Of a DNA stretch of 64,000 nt, positions 1-8,130 are shown one piece after another. The stretch lies in contig NZ_CP042913.1 in the NCBI RefSeq assembly GCF_008065115.1, positions 2,516,338 through 2,580,337 on the forward strand, in the 5' to 3' direction. The first letter of the stretch is position 1; every line of letters begins with the position of its first letter. Below the pieces are notes generated by a model, which made no database searches, had not been told where the DNA came from, and saw only the letters and a list, made by a program, of their open reading frames with translations. The position numbers and the translations under genes are program-made. The DNA comes from Bythopirellula goksoeyrii (GTDB lineage Bacteria > Planctomycetota > Planctomycetia > Pirellulales > Lacipirellulaceae).

Positions 1-468
1 CAAATGCTCAAGGACATAGCCACACGTCACCCCATCAAACGAGCCATCGGCGAAAGGTAATCGCTCCAAATCGGCAGTAACAAATTCTGGCCGGGAACTC
101 TTAAGCCGCAAACGAGCCCGGTGCAGCATCTGACGCGACAGATCGGTACAAACAATCTCTGTGCCTGGGTCGGAATACTTGAGCAAGTGTTGGGCAATCT
201 GTCCCGCTCCACTCCCGACGTCGAGAATCGATTTCATTCCGCGCAAATCATACTTGCGGGTTCGAAACAGACGTTCGCCGAGAGGAACGTGCAATGAAAG
301 CAGACTGGCAGTAGAAAGCAGAGCACCTTTGGGTCCGCCATAGACTCGCTGCACTTTGCGGCGATACTCCTCGCCGCTGACGCGACGGATCAGATCGTTT
401 TCGATTAAACGTTTCAGAGCCGCACTGCTTTTCCGCTTAGAATGCCTCTCATCAATTGTGTTATGCAT
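1..468 (-). CDS. Class I SAM-dependent methyltransferase, C-terminus cut by window edge
   Basis: The reading frame is open from an ATG at 468 to the window edge (156 codons), so the C-terminus is missing. The centre carries a clear SAM-binding motif I, ILDVGSGAGQIAQHLL (about residues 78-93). After an acidic strand (IVCTDLS) come LPFADGSFDGV and GYVLEHL, the usual order in the Methyltransf_11/UbiE-like fold. The first 60 residues are basic and may be a substrate or partner region. The substrate cannot be told from the sequence. It is the last visible gene downstream of the MoxR/DUF58/VWA operon, separated from the VWA gene by about 125 bases, so co-transcription is possible but unproven. Confidence 0.8.
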   Translation of the reverse strand, partial: MHNTIDERHSKRKSSAALKRLIENDLIRRVSGEEYRRKVQRVYGGPKGALLSTASLLSLHVPLGERLFRTRKYDLRGMKSILDVGSGAGQIAQHLLKYSDPGTEIVCTDLSRQMLHRARLRLKSSRPEFVTADLERLPFADGSFDGVTCGYVLEHL

Positions 469-593
469 TACTTCTCGGAGAAAAGTTCCGCCTTCAATGG
501 TGAGTTTTCCAACTCAGATTCAATCCAGCCCGGAATCATTCTAGTCCGAGAGCAATCCCATTGGATGCTCTGAGCTACTCGTTTGGGGTCCAA

Positions 594-2630
594 TCAGATA
601 TACACTCGGCGATTATAGATATACCATTCCAAGAGCAAGACGAACAGGGCCAGCAGCAACAAGGGTTTCCACATTTCCCGTCGTATTTCCGTTTGAGCCG
701 GTTGGGCTGCCACGTCGACATATCCGATCTCCAAGCTTTCCACTGTATTCAGACTATCTTCTCCCTCTTGCCTAACGCGTAGGGCAACATCGCTCTCAGG
801 GCGGTCAAACAAATTCACGGCGAATTGCTTGGCTCGACGGCCTCCCACAAGCACGTCGTAAACCCCCAGCTGTTCGGTGTCCTGAAAACCAAGTCGGCCG
901 GTATCGTCTACAGCGACATTTTGACGCGAGCCATCTGGTAGGATTACCTCGACATTTTCTTCTGTGGGGCTCAGTTTCAGTTCCACCATTTTTTCAGGAC
1001 GATTTGCCAATTGAGAATCGTCTGAACCCCCTGCAAAATGATCGAGTACGTTGAGCCAAAAGCCTGGGAAACTATGCTTTCGCGGCCAGTCTGTATTAAA
1101 CGTACTCTCCCCCGCGGCATTCTTTCCGATGATTTCAAACCCGATGGCGACATCTTCGTAATGATCTCGAGGTGCGATCGCGACAAGAGGTCCGTCCGTG
1201 GAATCGACGAGAACTCGGCCACCCAGGGGAGGCCTCACGATGTTCGCATCAGCTATCTGGATTCCTCCCAATTCCAGCAGACTCAGCAAAGCATGACTGC
1301 GCTGCCAGTCGATAATCTGGGGACCTACAACGCTTTCGGAATCATTGGCCTTCGTCCAATCATCACTAGGAGGCATTGTGCCAATGAAGAGCGTATTGGC
1401 TTGCGGCATGGATTTAGGTACGCACTGGTCAAAAATTATTAGATCGTAATACTCAGTTTGACTTTCTCGTTGATAGGCATTTCCCTCAAGTTCTGCAGGT
1501 GTAATCTTTTCTACTTTCGCCAATCGCTTGGCACGATCGGTCGTCAAAGCGGCTTCCAAAGAATTATTGCCGGGAGTAACAAGCAGAACCCGTGAATCAC
1601 GCTGATTCTCCAGAACGGCATAGGCCGTGTTATCAATTCCCAATTCGTCTTTGAAGTCATTCCCCGGGTCAATCGTGGCGCGCAACTCCCCTTCCGCTTC
1701 CCTGAGGAGGTTGAAGGTCGTCGAAGCGACTGCCTCAGCAGGCACTTGTACCTCGGCCGCATCAAGTAATTGATCGTTGAGATAAAGTTCGACCACGACC
1801 GAGTGATCTTCCGTGCTGAAATTTGCTAGCTGGACGAAAGCCTGGCGCAATTCAGGACGTTCTTCATTCTGACGAGTATTGAAGGCGGTGATTGCGACAT
1901 TCTCTGCAGATAACGATCCTATTGGCAGAAACAGTGGTTGCAGATTTCCCAGCGAGAAATCCTCCACTCCGGCAAAGCGGCCGTCGCTAAGAATATAGAG
2001 CTGAATATTTCGCTGTTCAGTCACCTCGTACTCAGCGTTTTCGTCCTCAATCGTCACTCGACCAGGATTAGCGAATCCGTCGGCAAGTCGCAGAGCACCG
2101 GTGAGATCCGTCTGGGCTGCTGAGGGCTCGATTCGAGCCAATGCCTCATGCAGTTGTCGGCGATTGTTAGTAAACTCCTGCACTACGTTCGGTTGTTCGG
2201 CAAAAGAAATAATCATTGCCGACATGTCCGACTCCATTTGGTCCACCAATGCCGAGACTCGTGCTTTGGCCTCGTCGAGCCGTGAGCGGCCATTCTCGCC
2301 ATCGGTGGCTGACATACTCGCCGAATTGTCAACGAGGAAGATAAACTGTTCGCCCTGCAGAGACTCGCCCTGCCACCCCGGGCGGAGCACGGCCAGGATG
2401 GCAAGGCCGACGACCAAGAGCTGCAAAAACATCAGCAGGCTCTTGCGCAATCTCTGCCAGAGGCTGTTCACATGCAGGTCTTCAATCACGCGATGCCACA
2501 AGTAGGTGCTCGGTACTTCAAGTGGTTGGCGTTTGAGTTTAAGGAAATAGAGCGCAAAGATTGCTGGCGGAATCAATCCCAGGATGATCCAGGCAGTCGG
2601 CCCCAGTGAGTTGCGAAAGAGACTTTCCAT
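594..2630 (-). CDS. BatA-like membrane protein with von Willebrand factor A domain
   Basis: A 678-residue protein. The N-terminus has the BatA arrangement: a membrane helix (about residues 13-31), a KLKRQPLEVPST stretch, a second helix (about 64-82), then a VWA domain with an intact MIDAS start D101-x-S103-x-S105 (DNSASMS). A long beta-rich extracytoplasmic-type region follows, and a C-terminal membrane helix (PLLLLALFVLLLEWY) ends in a short basic tail. Proteins of this type usually lie beside MoxR ATPases and DUF58 proteins, as here, and are linked to envelope integrity or assembly of protein complexes. It starts 6 bases after the DUF58 stop, so it is the last gene of a tight operon. The exact role is inferred from context only. 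Confidence 0.88.
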   Translation of the reverse strand: MESLFRNSLGPTAWIILGLIPPAIFALYFLKLKRQPLEVPSTYLWHRVIEDLHVNSLWQRLRKSLLMFLQLLVVGLAILAVLRPGWQGESLQGEQFIFLVDNSASMSATDGENGRSRLDEAKARVSALVDQMESDMSAMIISFAEQPNVVQEFTNNRRQLHEALARIEPSAAQTDLTGALRLADGFANPGRVTIEDENAEYEVTEQRNIQLYILSDGRFAGVEDFSLGNLQPLFLPIGSLSAENVAITAFNTRQNEERPELRQAFVQLANFSTEDHSVVVELYLNDQLLDAAEVQVPAEAVASTTFNLLREAEGELRATIDPGNDFKDELGIDNTAYAVLENQRDSRVLLVTPGNNSLEAALTTDRAKRLAKVEKITPAELEGNAYQRESQTEYYDLIIFDQCVPKSMPQANTLFIGTMPPSDDWTKANDSESVVGPQIIDWQRSHALLSLLELGGIQIADANIVRPPLGGRVLVDSTDGPLVAIAPRDHYEDVAIGFEIIGKNAAGESTFNTDWPRKHSFPGFWLNVLDHFAGGSDDSQLANRPEKMVELKLSPTEENVEVILPDGSRQNVAVDDTGRLGFQDTEQLGVYDVLVGGRRAKQFAVNLFDRPESDVALRVRQEGEDSLNTVESLEIGYVDVAAQPAQTEIRREMWKPLLLLALFVLLLEWYIYNRRVYI

Positions 2631-2636
2631 GATGCG

Positions 2637-3530
2637 TTAGCGAACGAGTCCTCTGCGGCGCAGGTGTTTAGCGACCAACTCTTCGACGGGTACCTGATTG
2701 TTTGCCAGCAGGTAGTGCATGCCGCGCTTTGCGCAAAACTGTTGTGCTCCGCTACAAAATGTGTTGAGTGTTTCGTGGTATTTTCGCAAGAGGGGCGCGC
2801 TGACCGTGATTTCTGCTTCGTCTTCATCTTCGCAATCGACCAGTCTCAGGTCTCCTTTAACGTCTGGCTCTATTTCCGCTTGGGAGAGGACCTGAATCAC
2901 AAAGCAATCCATTTCGTGCGACAAGAAATACTTGAGGGCTGACTCGTATCCCTCCTTATCCATGAGATCGCTGATCAGTACTACGATTCCACGCCCCGGG
3001 TTTCGCATGCAGAAGTTTTTTACTCCCGTGGCGAGTTGCGTACCGCCCTGCGGCTCGATTGCCCCGACTTGCTGCAGCATCCGCCAAGCACTGGCCCTCC
3101 CGCGGTAGACAGGATTTCGTTGCGACACGGGTTGATCGATCGTCTCGATTCTCACGCGGTCTGCCCGAATCAAGCCGACAAAAGCCAGCGCTGCGGCAAG
3201 CTGTTTGGCGTATTCCAACTTCGTTGGATCGCCAAAATCCATCGAGAGACTCGCATCGATCAAAGCATAGAAATGCAGGTCTTCCTCTTCGAGAAACAGC
3301 TTGAGGATCAATTTGTCGAGCCGGGCATACAGATTCCAATCCAACTGCCGGAGGTCGTCCCCCGCCACATAGTTGCGGAAGTCCGCGAACTCGACGCTTT
3401 GCCCTTTGCGCTTGCTGCGGCGTTCACCCTTCATACGGCCGCGGAATATCTTGCGAGTCACGAGCTCGAGCCGCTCCAATTGAGCGCAAAGTTCAGGCGA
3501 GAGTAGCGGGGATTGAGTTGCTTTGCTCAA
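2637..3530 (-). CDS. DUF58 domain protein
   Basis: The frame is open further upstream, but the better start is a TTG at 3530. That TTG overlaps the TGA of the preceding small membrane gene as TTGA, and the product then opens MSKATQSPLLSPELCAQLERLEL, the usual DUF58 N-terminus. This gives 297 residues. The signature GDDLRQLDW lies at about 57-65, and a VWA-like metal site D92-x-S94-x-S96 follows. DUF58 proteins work with MoxR ATPases and VWA membrane proteins; all three are consecutive here. The TTGA overlap suggests translational coupling. A longer product from 3650 is possible but would overlap the small membrane gene almost entirely. Confidence 0.9.
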   Translation of the reverse strand: MSKATQSPLLSPELCAQLERLELVTRKIFRGRMKGERRSKRKGQSVEFADFRNYVAGDDLRQLDWNLYARLDKLILKLFLEEEDLHFYALIDASLSMDFGDPTKLEYAKQLAAALAFVGLIRADRVRIETIDQPVSQRNPVYRGRASAWRMLQQVGAIEPQGGTQLATGVKNFCMRNPGRGIVVLISDLMDKEGYESALKYFLSHEMDCFVIQVLSQAEIEPDVKGDLRLVDCEDEDEAEITVSAPLLRKYHETLNTFCSGAQQFCAKRGMHYLLANNQVPVEELVAKHLRRRGLVR

Positions 3531-3679
3531 GGTTTCACCATGCAACCACGTAGGATGAGTAAGAAAGCAACCACAATTCCAATCATAGCGGGAAACAACA
3601 TGACAATCGATTCGAAAAGTTGGCTCCTTCTTGTCTGCATGCCCGGCCAAATGCTAGGCTTTTTGGATTGTCGCTCCAT
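3527..3679 (-). CDS. Small single-span membrane protein between moxR and DUF58 genes
   Basis: A 50-residue reading frame with ATG at 3679 and a GAGAGGTG ribosome-binding site just upstream. After a basic N-terminus (MERQSKKPSIWPGMQTRRSQ) it has one strong membrane helix (SIVMLFPAMIGIVVAFLLIL) and a short tail RGCMVKP. Its TGA overlaps the TTG start of the DUF58 gene, which supports real translation. It matches no family that I recognise. The placement suggests a small partner or membrane anchor for the MoxR/DUF58 system, but that is inference. Confidence 0.62.
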   Translation of the reverse strand: MERQSKKPSIWPGMQTRRSQLFESIVMLFPAMIGIVVAFLLILRGCMVKP

Positions 3680-3690
3680 GGCACCTCTCG

Positions 3691-3728
3691 CTATTCCGCA
3701 ATCCGCAATCCGCAATCCGAATTCCGCA
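3691..3728. repeat. Iterated ATTCCGC/AATCCGC words between moxR and the small membrane gene
   Basis: About five near-identical copies of a heptamer of the form ATTCCGC/AATCCGC run head to tail. The same words occur before tyrS (5737-5833) and, degraded, before clpB. Here only one arm is present. It lies 12 bases upstream of the small membrane gene in the direction of transcription. Confidence 0.7.
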
Positions 3729-3732
3729 TTGC

Positions 3733-4740
3733 TTATTTTTCGTCCGCCTTTTCAGGAACTTTCTTCACGATATCGGTTAGGACCTGATCCGGCTCGATCC
3801 CTTCGGCGGCGGCTTCGAAATTAAGTATCACCCGGTGTCGCATTGCTGGCAAATAAACCCGGCGGATATCGTCGAAGCTAACATTGTAGCGGCCGTTCAA
3901 GAGGGCCCTCACTTTCGCGGCAAGAGAGATCGTCTGAGCACCGCGAGGGCTGGAACCCCACCGCAGGTATTGATTCGTGGCGGGTTGCGCGAACGGGCCA
4001 TTGGGATGGGTGGCTAAAGTGAGTCGCACGATGTAATCCTGCACATGCGGGGCGATGATGACTTTTCGTATGAGCTGCTGCCAACGGAGGATTTCTTCGC
4101 CGTCCATCACTTTGTCAGGTTTCACCGTTTCACCACGCGTAGTGCGGTCGATGATTGTGGCCAGTTCCTCGCGGCTGGAGTAACCCACAACGAGCTTAAA
4201 GAAAAACCGGTCAAGCTGTGCTTCGGGGAGTGGATAGGTCCCTTCCTGCTCGATTGGGTTTTGCGTCGCCATCACAAAGAAAGGCAACTTCATCGGGAAC
4301 ACTTTCCCCGCAATGCTCACCTTTTGCTCCTGCATGGTTTCGAGCATTGCTGATTGTGTTTTGGGGGTAGCTCGATTGATTTCGTCTGCGAGACATATCT
4401 GAGTGAAGAGAGGCCCTTTTTGAAATTCGAAGCTACGCCTTCCTTCGGGAGTCTCTACCACCATGTTGGTCCCCAGGATGTCGGCGGGCATTAGATCAGG
4501 GGTAAATTGAATTCGCGAAAAGTCGAGGTCCAGCGTCTCAGCAAGAGTCTTCACCAGAAGCGTCTTGCCCAATCCGGGGACCCCTTCCAGCAGGCAATGT
4601 CCACCGACGAATAAACAAGTGAGAACCCCATGGACGATATCACTGTGCCCCACAATCACGCGGCCCAGTTGCTCACGGACAGCCTTGTAGCGCTGGGCGA
4701 ATTCCTCAGCATCTTTTTCTATTGATTTGCCATCACTCAT
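3733..4740 (-). CDS. MoxR-family AAA+ ATPase
   Basis: A 335-residue protein of normal length for the family. Walker A is GVPGLGKT (residues 53-60), Walker B is CLADE (about 116-120) with the typical continuation INRATPKTQSAMLE, and sensor 1 is MATQNPIEQEGTYPLPEAQLDRF. MoxR ATPases act as chaperone-like remodelers together with VWA proteins. This one heads an operon with a small membrane protein, a DUF58 protein and a BatA-like VWA protein. The ATG at 4740 is the first in frame; about 250 non-coding bases separate it from the divergent ispD, so a promoter should lie there. Confidence 0.95.
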   Translation of the reverse strand: MSDGKSIEKDAEEFAQRYKAVREQLGRVIVGHSDIVHGVLTCLFVGGHCLLEGVPGLGKTLLVKTLAETLDLDFSRIQFTPDLMPADILGTNMVVETPEGRRSFEFQKGPLFTQICLADEINRATPKTQSAMLETMQEQKVSIAGKVFPMKLPFFVMATQNPIEQEGTYPLPEAQLDRFFFKLVVGYSSREELATIIDRTTRGETVKPDKVMDGEEILRWQQLIRKVIIAPHVQDYIVRLTLATHPNGPFAQPATNQYLRWGSSPRGAQTISLAAKVRALLNGRYNVSFDDIRRVYLPAMRHRVILNFEAAAEGIEPDQVLTDIVKKVPEKADEK

Positions 4741-4917
4741 ATTCGCGGGTTCTCGCAGGGTGAGGAAAGTTTGCAGACGGTAGCCTGGCGAAGTGAAAGA
4801 GTAGTTTTAGTCCCTTTTAGCCTACCTGCCCAGACTTTTCTCCGCTAGCGCCCGAAGGACGATACCGCAATGAATGGAAATGTGTTAGCTTGGCGGTTTC
4901 GCCATCTACTACTGACC

Positions 4918-4985
4918 ACGAATCACCCTTGCCGGAAGCTTACGCATCCGGCTTGCCTGTATCTCCAGGCGCTAACGCTTCTGGC
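4918..4985. repeat. Two adjacent short palindromes before ispD
   Basis: The first arm pair is GCCGGA...TCCGGC around AGCTTACGCA. Directly after it comes a second imperfect hairpin, CCAGGCGCTAACGCTTCTGG. Paired palindromes like these resemble REP/BIME units. They lie in the divergent spacer between moxR and ispD, on the ispD side. Confidence 0.55.
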
Positions 4986-4994
4986 TCGCCTATC

Positions 4995-5732
4995 ATGTCC
5001 AATGTTGCCGTGATCATGCCCGCCGCCGGCGCCAGTCGGCGGTTTCATGACAAGAATTATAAGAAACCCTTTGCCCCGCTCGCCGGTAGAGCCGTGTGGC
5101 TCCACACGGCGGAAAAGTTTCTCAATCGGGCTGACGTGAAACAAGTTATTGTGGTGATTGCCGACGAGGACATGGAGGAATTCCAACGCAAGTTCGGGGC
5201 GAATCTTGCCATCTTGGGTGTCGAAGTCTGCCGCGGTGGTGATGAGCGGGCAGATTCGGTGGAAAAAGCCCTCGCGAAGGTGAAACCCGATTGCGATCTC
5301 GTTGCCGTGCATGACGCTGCTCGGCCCTGCCTGGCCGACAAATGGATCGATGCGGTGTTCGAGGCGGCAGCGAAAGATGGCGCCGCGATCCTCGCCGTGC
5401 CCGAGACGGCAACCTTGAAGCGAGTCGCTCAGGGTAAGATCACGGAGACCGTCAGCCGTGAATCACTCTGGCAAGCTCAGACTCCGCAGGTGTTCCGCCG
5501 CGAGTGGCTTATGGAGGCGTACACGGCTCGTGCTGGGAAAGCTGCAACCGACGATGCTGCACTTGTGGAGTTGGCCGGACATCCGGTGACTATTGTCGAA
5601 GGCTCACCACTCAACTTAAAGATCACCACTCGCGACGACCTCAAGCTCGCCGAACAGATACTCAAAATTCTCCCCAAGCCGAAGCTCGATGGTTTCGCCA
5701 ATCCCTTTGCCGGAGATGATATGTGGAGATAG
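4995..5732 (+). CDS. ispD: 2-C-methyl-D-erythritol 4-phosphate cytidylyltransferase
   Basis: Transfers CMP from CTP to methylerythritol phosphate, the third step of the MEP route to isoprenoids. The frame is open from 4890, but the first 35 codons are encoded by the palindromic repeat; the ATG at 4995 gives MSNVAVIMPAAGASRRF, the expected start, and 245 residues. Family motifs are present: the PAAGASRRF nucleotide loop, KPFAPLAGRAV, VHDAARP, ETVSRESLWQAQTPQVF, TDDAALVE and GSPLNLKITT. There is no clear Shine-Dalgarno site. It is followed in the same direction by tyrS after a repeat-filled spacer of about 100 bases. Confidence 0.95.
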   Translation: MSNVAVIMPAAGASRRFHDKNYKKPFAPLAGRAVWLHTAEKFLNRADVKQVIVVIADEDMEEFQRKFGANLAILGVEVCRGGDERADSVEKALAKVKPDCDLVAVHDAARPCLADKWIDAVFEAAAKDGAAILAVPETATLKRVAQGKITETVSRESLWQAQTPQVFRREWLMEAYTARAGKAATDDAALVELAGHPVTIVEGSPLNLKITTRDDLKLAEQILKILPKPKLDGFANPFAGDDMWR

Positions 5733-5736
5733 GTTG

Positions 5737-5833
5737 AATTCGGATTTCGGAATTCGGAATTCGGAATTAAGATAGTCCTCGCTGTTTCGTTTTTTGAATT
5801 CCGCATTCCGCAATCCCAAATCCGCATTCCAAT
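5737..5833. repeat. Two-armed iteron cassette (GAATTCGG / ATTCCGC words) before tyrS
   Basis: The left arm has repeats of TTCGGAATTCGG type (5737-5770). The right arm (5797-5832) has the complementary words ATTCCGC, so the two arms can pair across a spacer of about 28 bases. The right arm ends one base before the tyrS ATG, leaving no room for a Shine-Dalgarno site. Confidence 0.75.
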
Positions 5834-7123
5834 ATGTCTCTGATTTCCGATCTCCGTTGGCGTGACCTGATTCATCAAACAACGAATGATGAAGGCATTG
5901 ATGCCTGGCTCACCGAGAAACCTCGCACTCTCTATGCCGGCTTTGATCCTACGGCTTCGAGTCTGCACGTGGGCAGTTTGATGGGGCTCTTAATGTTGCG
6001 ACGTTTCCAACTGGCCGGACATCGCCCGATTGCCGTCGTTGGAGGTGCCACAGGGATGATCGGCGATCCAAGTGGGAAAAGCGACGAGCGAAACCTGCTC
6101 TCCAAGGAGCAACTCCAGGAAAATGTCGACGGCCTCGGAAAACAGATGGCCCGGTTTCTGGATTTTGATGAGGCGAAGAATCCAGCACTATTGGTCAACA
6201 ATTTCGACTGGACCGGCGGTTGGAGTTATCTCGATTTTCTGCGCGACATAGGCAAGAATTTTCCAGTGAACGTCATGCTCGCCAAGGACTCGGTCAAGAG
6301 TCGACTCGGACGGGGGGAGGATGCCGGTAGCGCTGGAATGAGCTACACGGAATTCAGCTACATGCTGCTGCAAGCCTATGACTTTGTGTACCTGAGCGAC
6401 AAGTACGGTTGCGAACTGCAAGCGGGCGGTAGCGACCAGTGGGGCAACATTACAGCGGGTATCGATCTGGCCCGCCGCATGCGAGGCACGCAGGTCTATG
6501 GCCTCACCTGGCCACTGCTCACAAAGTCCGATGGCACCAAGATGGGCAAGACCGAGAGTGGAGCCGTCTGGCTCGATGCCGAGCGCACTAGCCCCTATCA
6601 GTTCTATCAATATTGGATCAACGTTGACGACGCCGACGCCGGCAACTGCCTGCGACTATTGACGGATCTCAATCATGAAGAGATCGAGCTCTTGGATATT
6701 GCTCGAGTGAATAATCCCGGTCAACGAGACAGCCAGCGCCGCCTTGCCGAAGAACTTACGCGTCTTGTCCATGGCGAAACCGCTTTAGCAACCGCGCAGA
6801 AAGCCACTGAAATCTTCTTTGGCGCAGAGATCGCGGACCTCTCCGATGCCCAACTCACCGAAATCTTTGCCGACGTCCCAAGCAAATCTTTAAGCCTCTC
6901 ACAGCTTAGCGAAGGCCTCAACATTGTTGACGCCCTAGTCGAGGCCGGCCTGTCCAAGAGCAAAGGCGAAGCCCGCCGCACCGTCGAGCAGGGGGGGGCT
7001 TACGTCAACAATCGCCGCATCGCGGGTATCGACACGCACCTTTCCACCGAGCACCTGGCGAGCGAAACGGTGCTGGTCTTGCGGAGTGGGAAGAAGAAGT
7101 ACGCGCTATTGCGGTTTGAATAG
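5834..7123 (+). CDS. tyrS: Tyrosine--tRNA ligase
   Basis: Charges tRNA-Tyr with tyrosine. At 429 residues it is typical for bacterial TyrRS. The class I HIGH signature appears as HVGS in TASSLHVGSLMGL (about residues 44-47), and the KMSKS loop appears as KMGKT in SDGTKMGKTESG. YxxQAYD and GGSDQWGNI are tyrosine-binding segments. A C-terminal S4 RNA-binding domain is recognisable in LVEAGLSKSKGEARRTVEQGGAYVNNRRI. The ATG lies directly after the iteron cassette, so initiation probably does not rely on a Shine-Dalgarno site. Confidence 0.97.
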   Translation: MSLISDLRWRDLIHQTTNDEGIDAWLTEKPRTLYAGFDPTASSLHVGSLMGLLMLRRFQLAGHRPIAVVGGATGMIGDPSGKSDERNLLSKEQLQENVDGLGKQMARFLDFDEAKNPALLVNNFDWTGGWSYLDFLRDIGKNFPVNVMLAKDSVKSRLGRGEDAGSAGMSYTEFSYMLLQAYDFVYLSDKYGCELQAGGSDQWGNITAGIDLARRMRGTQVYGLTWPLLTKSDGTKMGKTESGAVWLDAERTSPYQFYQYWINVDDADAGNCLRLLTDLNHEEIELLDIARVNNPGQRDSQRRLAEELTRLVHGETALATAQKATEIFFGAEIADLSDAQLTEIFADVPSKSLSLSQLSEGLNIVDALVEAGLSKSKGEARRTVEQGGAYVNNRRIAGIDTHLSTEHLASETVLVLRSGKKKYALLRFE

Positions 7124-7303
7124 GTTGACAGATTATTAGTACCTAAAATCGCTGTAAATGGCGATCTCCAGCCAACGAATCTTGCCCCTTCAGTTGTGCT
7201 AGCAATGCTCCCCTTGCAGGTTTTGAATTGTTGGGGCTATAACAGTCGCTGGCTTGAAAGCCACTGAATCAATCGCCAAACGGACATTTGCGAGGATATA
7301 CCT

Positions 7304-7516
7304 ATGAGTTCCAATCACCTCCCTTTTACTCAACAGATTTCTGACGAAGCCATTGCTCAACGTGCTTATGAGATTTGGGAGTCCCGCGGCTGTCCCTCTG
7401 GTGACGGCTCCGCGGACTGGGAGACTGCCAAGCGGCAACTAGTTGCCGAGCAACGTCCCGGTGGTGGGCCGATTCGTTGGCTTATTGCACGGTTGCGAAA
7501 CCGCGCGGCGATGTAG
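7304..7516 (+). CDS. DUF2934 domain protein
   Basis: A 70-residue protein with a good GAGGA ribosome-binding site upstream of ATG 7304. The core RAYEIWESRGCPSGDGSADW with following AKRQL is the usual DUF2934 pattern, a short helical domain common in plant-associated and planctomycete bacteria. The tail ends in a basic helix (PIRWLIARLRNR). Function is unknown. It stands alone between tyrS and the DUF4160/DUF2442 pair. Confidence 0.75.
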   Translation: MSSNHLPFTQQISDEAIAQRAYEIWESRGCPSGDGSADWETAKRQLVAEQRPGGGPIRWLIARLRNRAAM

Positions 7517-7574
7517 CGTCTTCCAATAGGTCGGAGACTCGCGCTGAACGTAGATGTTCCAGCCTGAAATCGAG

Positions 7575-7583
7575 TGGTATAAT
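7575..7583 (+). promoter_or_regulatory. Extended -10 promoter element at the DUF4160 start
   Basis: The sequence TGG-TATAAT is a perfect extended -10 (TGn followed by TATAAT at 7578-7583). The ATG of the DUF4160 gene is only six bases further on, so a transcript starting the usual 6-8 bases after the -10 would begin at or next to the start codon. No good -35 hexamer is seen, which is normal for extended -10 promoters. Confidence 0.55.
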
Positions 7584-7589
7584 CAAAGT

Positions 7590-7847
7590 ATGCCAACAAT
7601 CTCTAGATTCTACGGGATTGTGATTTTCATGAATTATAATGATCACCTGCCTCCGCACTTTCACGCTCGCTATCAAGATCAAGAAATTACCGTCAATCTA
7701 GGCAGTGGTAAAGTGCAAGGAACCATGCCTCGTCGGGCATTGAATATGGTACTTGAGTGGAGGGAGCAGCACCAAGCGGAGTTATTGCAGAACTGGGAAT
7801 TGGCTAGGCAAAGACGTCCTCTGCAACAGGTACCGCCACTTTCTTAA
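7590..7847 (+). CDS. DUF4160 domain protein
   Basis: Using the ATG at 7590 gives 85 residues that begin MPTISRFYGIVIFMNYNDH, the standard DUF4160 opening. HLPPHFHARYQDQEI is the conserved core and the rest includes LEWREQHQAELLQNWELA. The pair DUF4160-DUF2442 recurs widely in bacteria and is often suspected to be a toxin-antitoxin-like or small regulatory module; no function is proven. The DUF2442 gene follows after 11 bases. A putative extended -10 almost touches the start codon. Confidence 0.85.
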   Translation: MPTISRFYGIVIFMNYNDHLPPHFHARYQDQEITVNLGSGKVQGTMPRRALNMVLEWREQHQAELLQNWELARQRRPLQQVPPLS

Positions 7848-7858
7848 GAAAGACAACC

Positions 7859-8113
7859 ATGTTTCTCCACGTAACCGAAGTTCGCTATCTGGAAGGTTAT
7901 CGCCTTGAAGTAAGCTTTAATGATGGGAGCATCAAGGAACTCGATTTGGTCAATGAACTTCATGGAGAGGTCTTTAAGCCTTTAAAGAACATCGAGACTT
8001 TTAAACAAGCCACTGTTAACGAGGAAACCAATACAATCGAGTGGCCCAATGGAGCTGATTTTGCTCCCGAGTTTCTTCACGAGATTGGAAGAGACATTCG
8101 TCAGCCGATATAA
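7859..8113 (+). CDS. DUF2442 domain protein
   Basis: An 84-residue protein starting at ATG 7859, 11 bases after the DUF4160 stop. The family pattern is clear: EVRYLEGYRLEVSFNDGS, KELDL, a central F-KPL segment, and the end TIEWPNGADFAPEFLHE. It belongs with the preceding DUF4160 gene as a two-gene unit. Function is unknown. It converges on the coaB gene; the stops are 17 bases apart. Confidence 0.85.
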   Translation: MFLHVTEVRYLEGYRLEVSFNDGSIKELDLVNELHGEVFKPLKNIETFKQATVNEETNTIEWPNGADFAPEFLHEIGRDIRQPI

Positions 8114-8130
8114 AGAATTGATCGCGCTGG

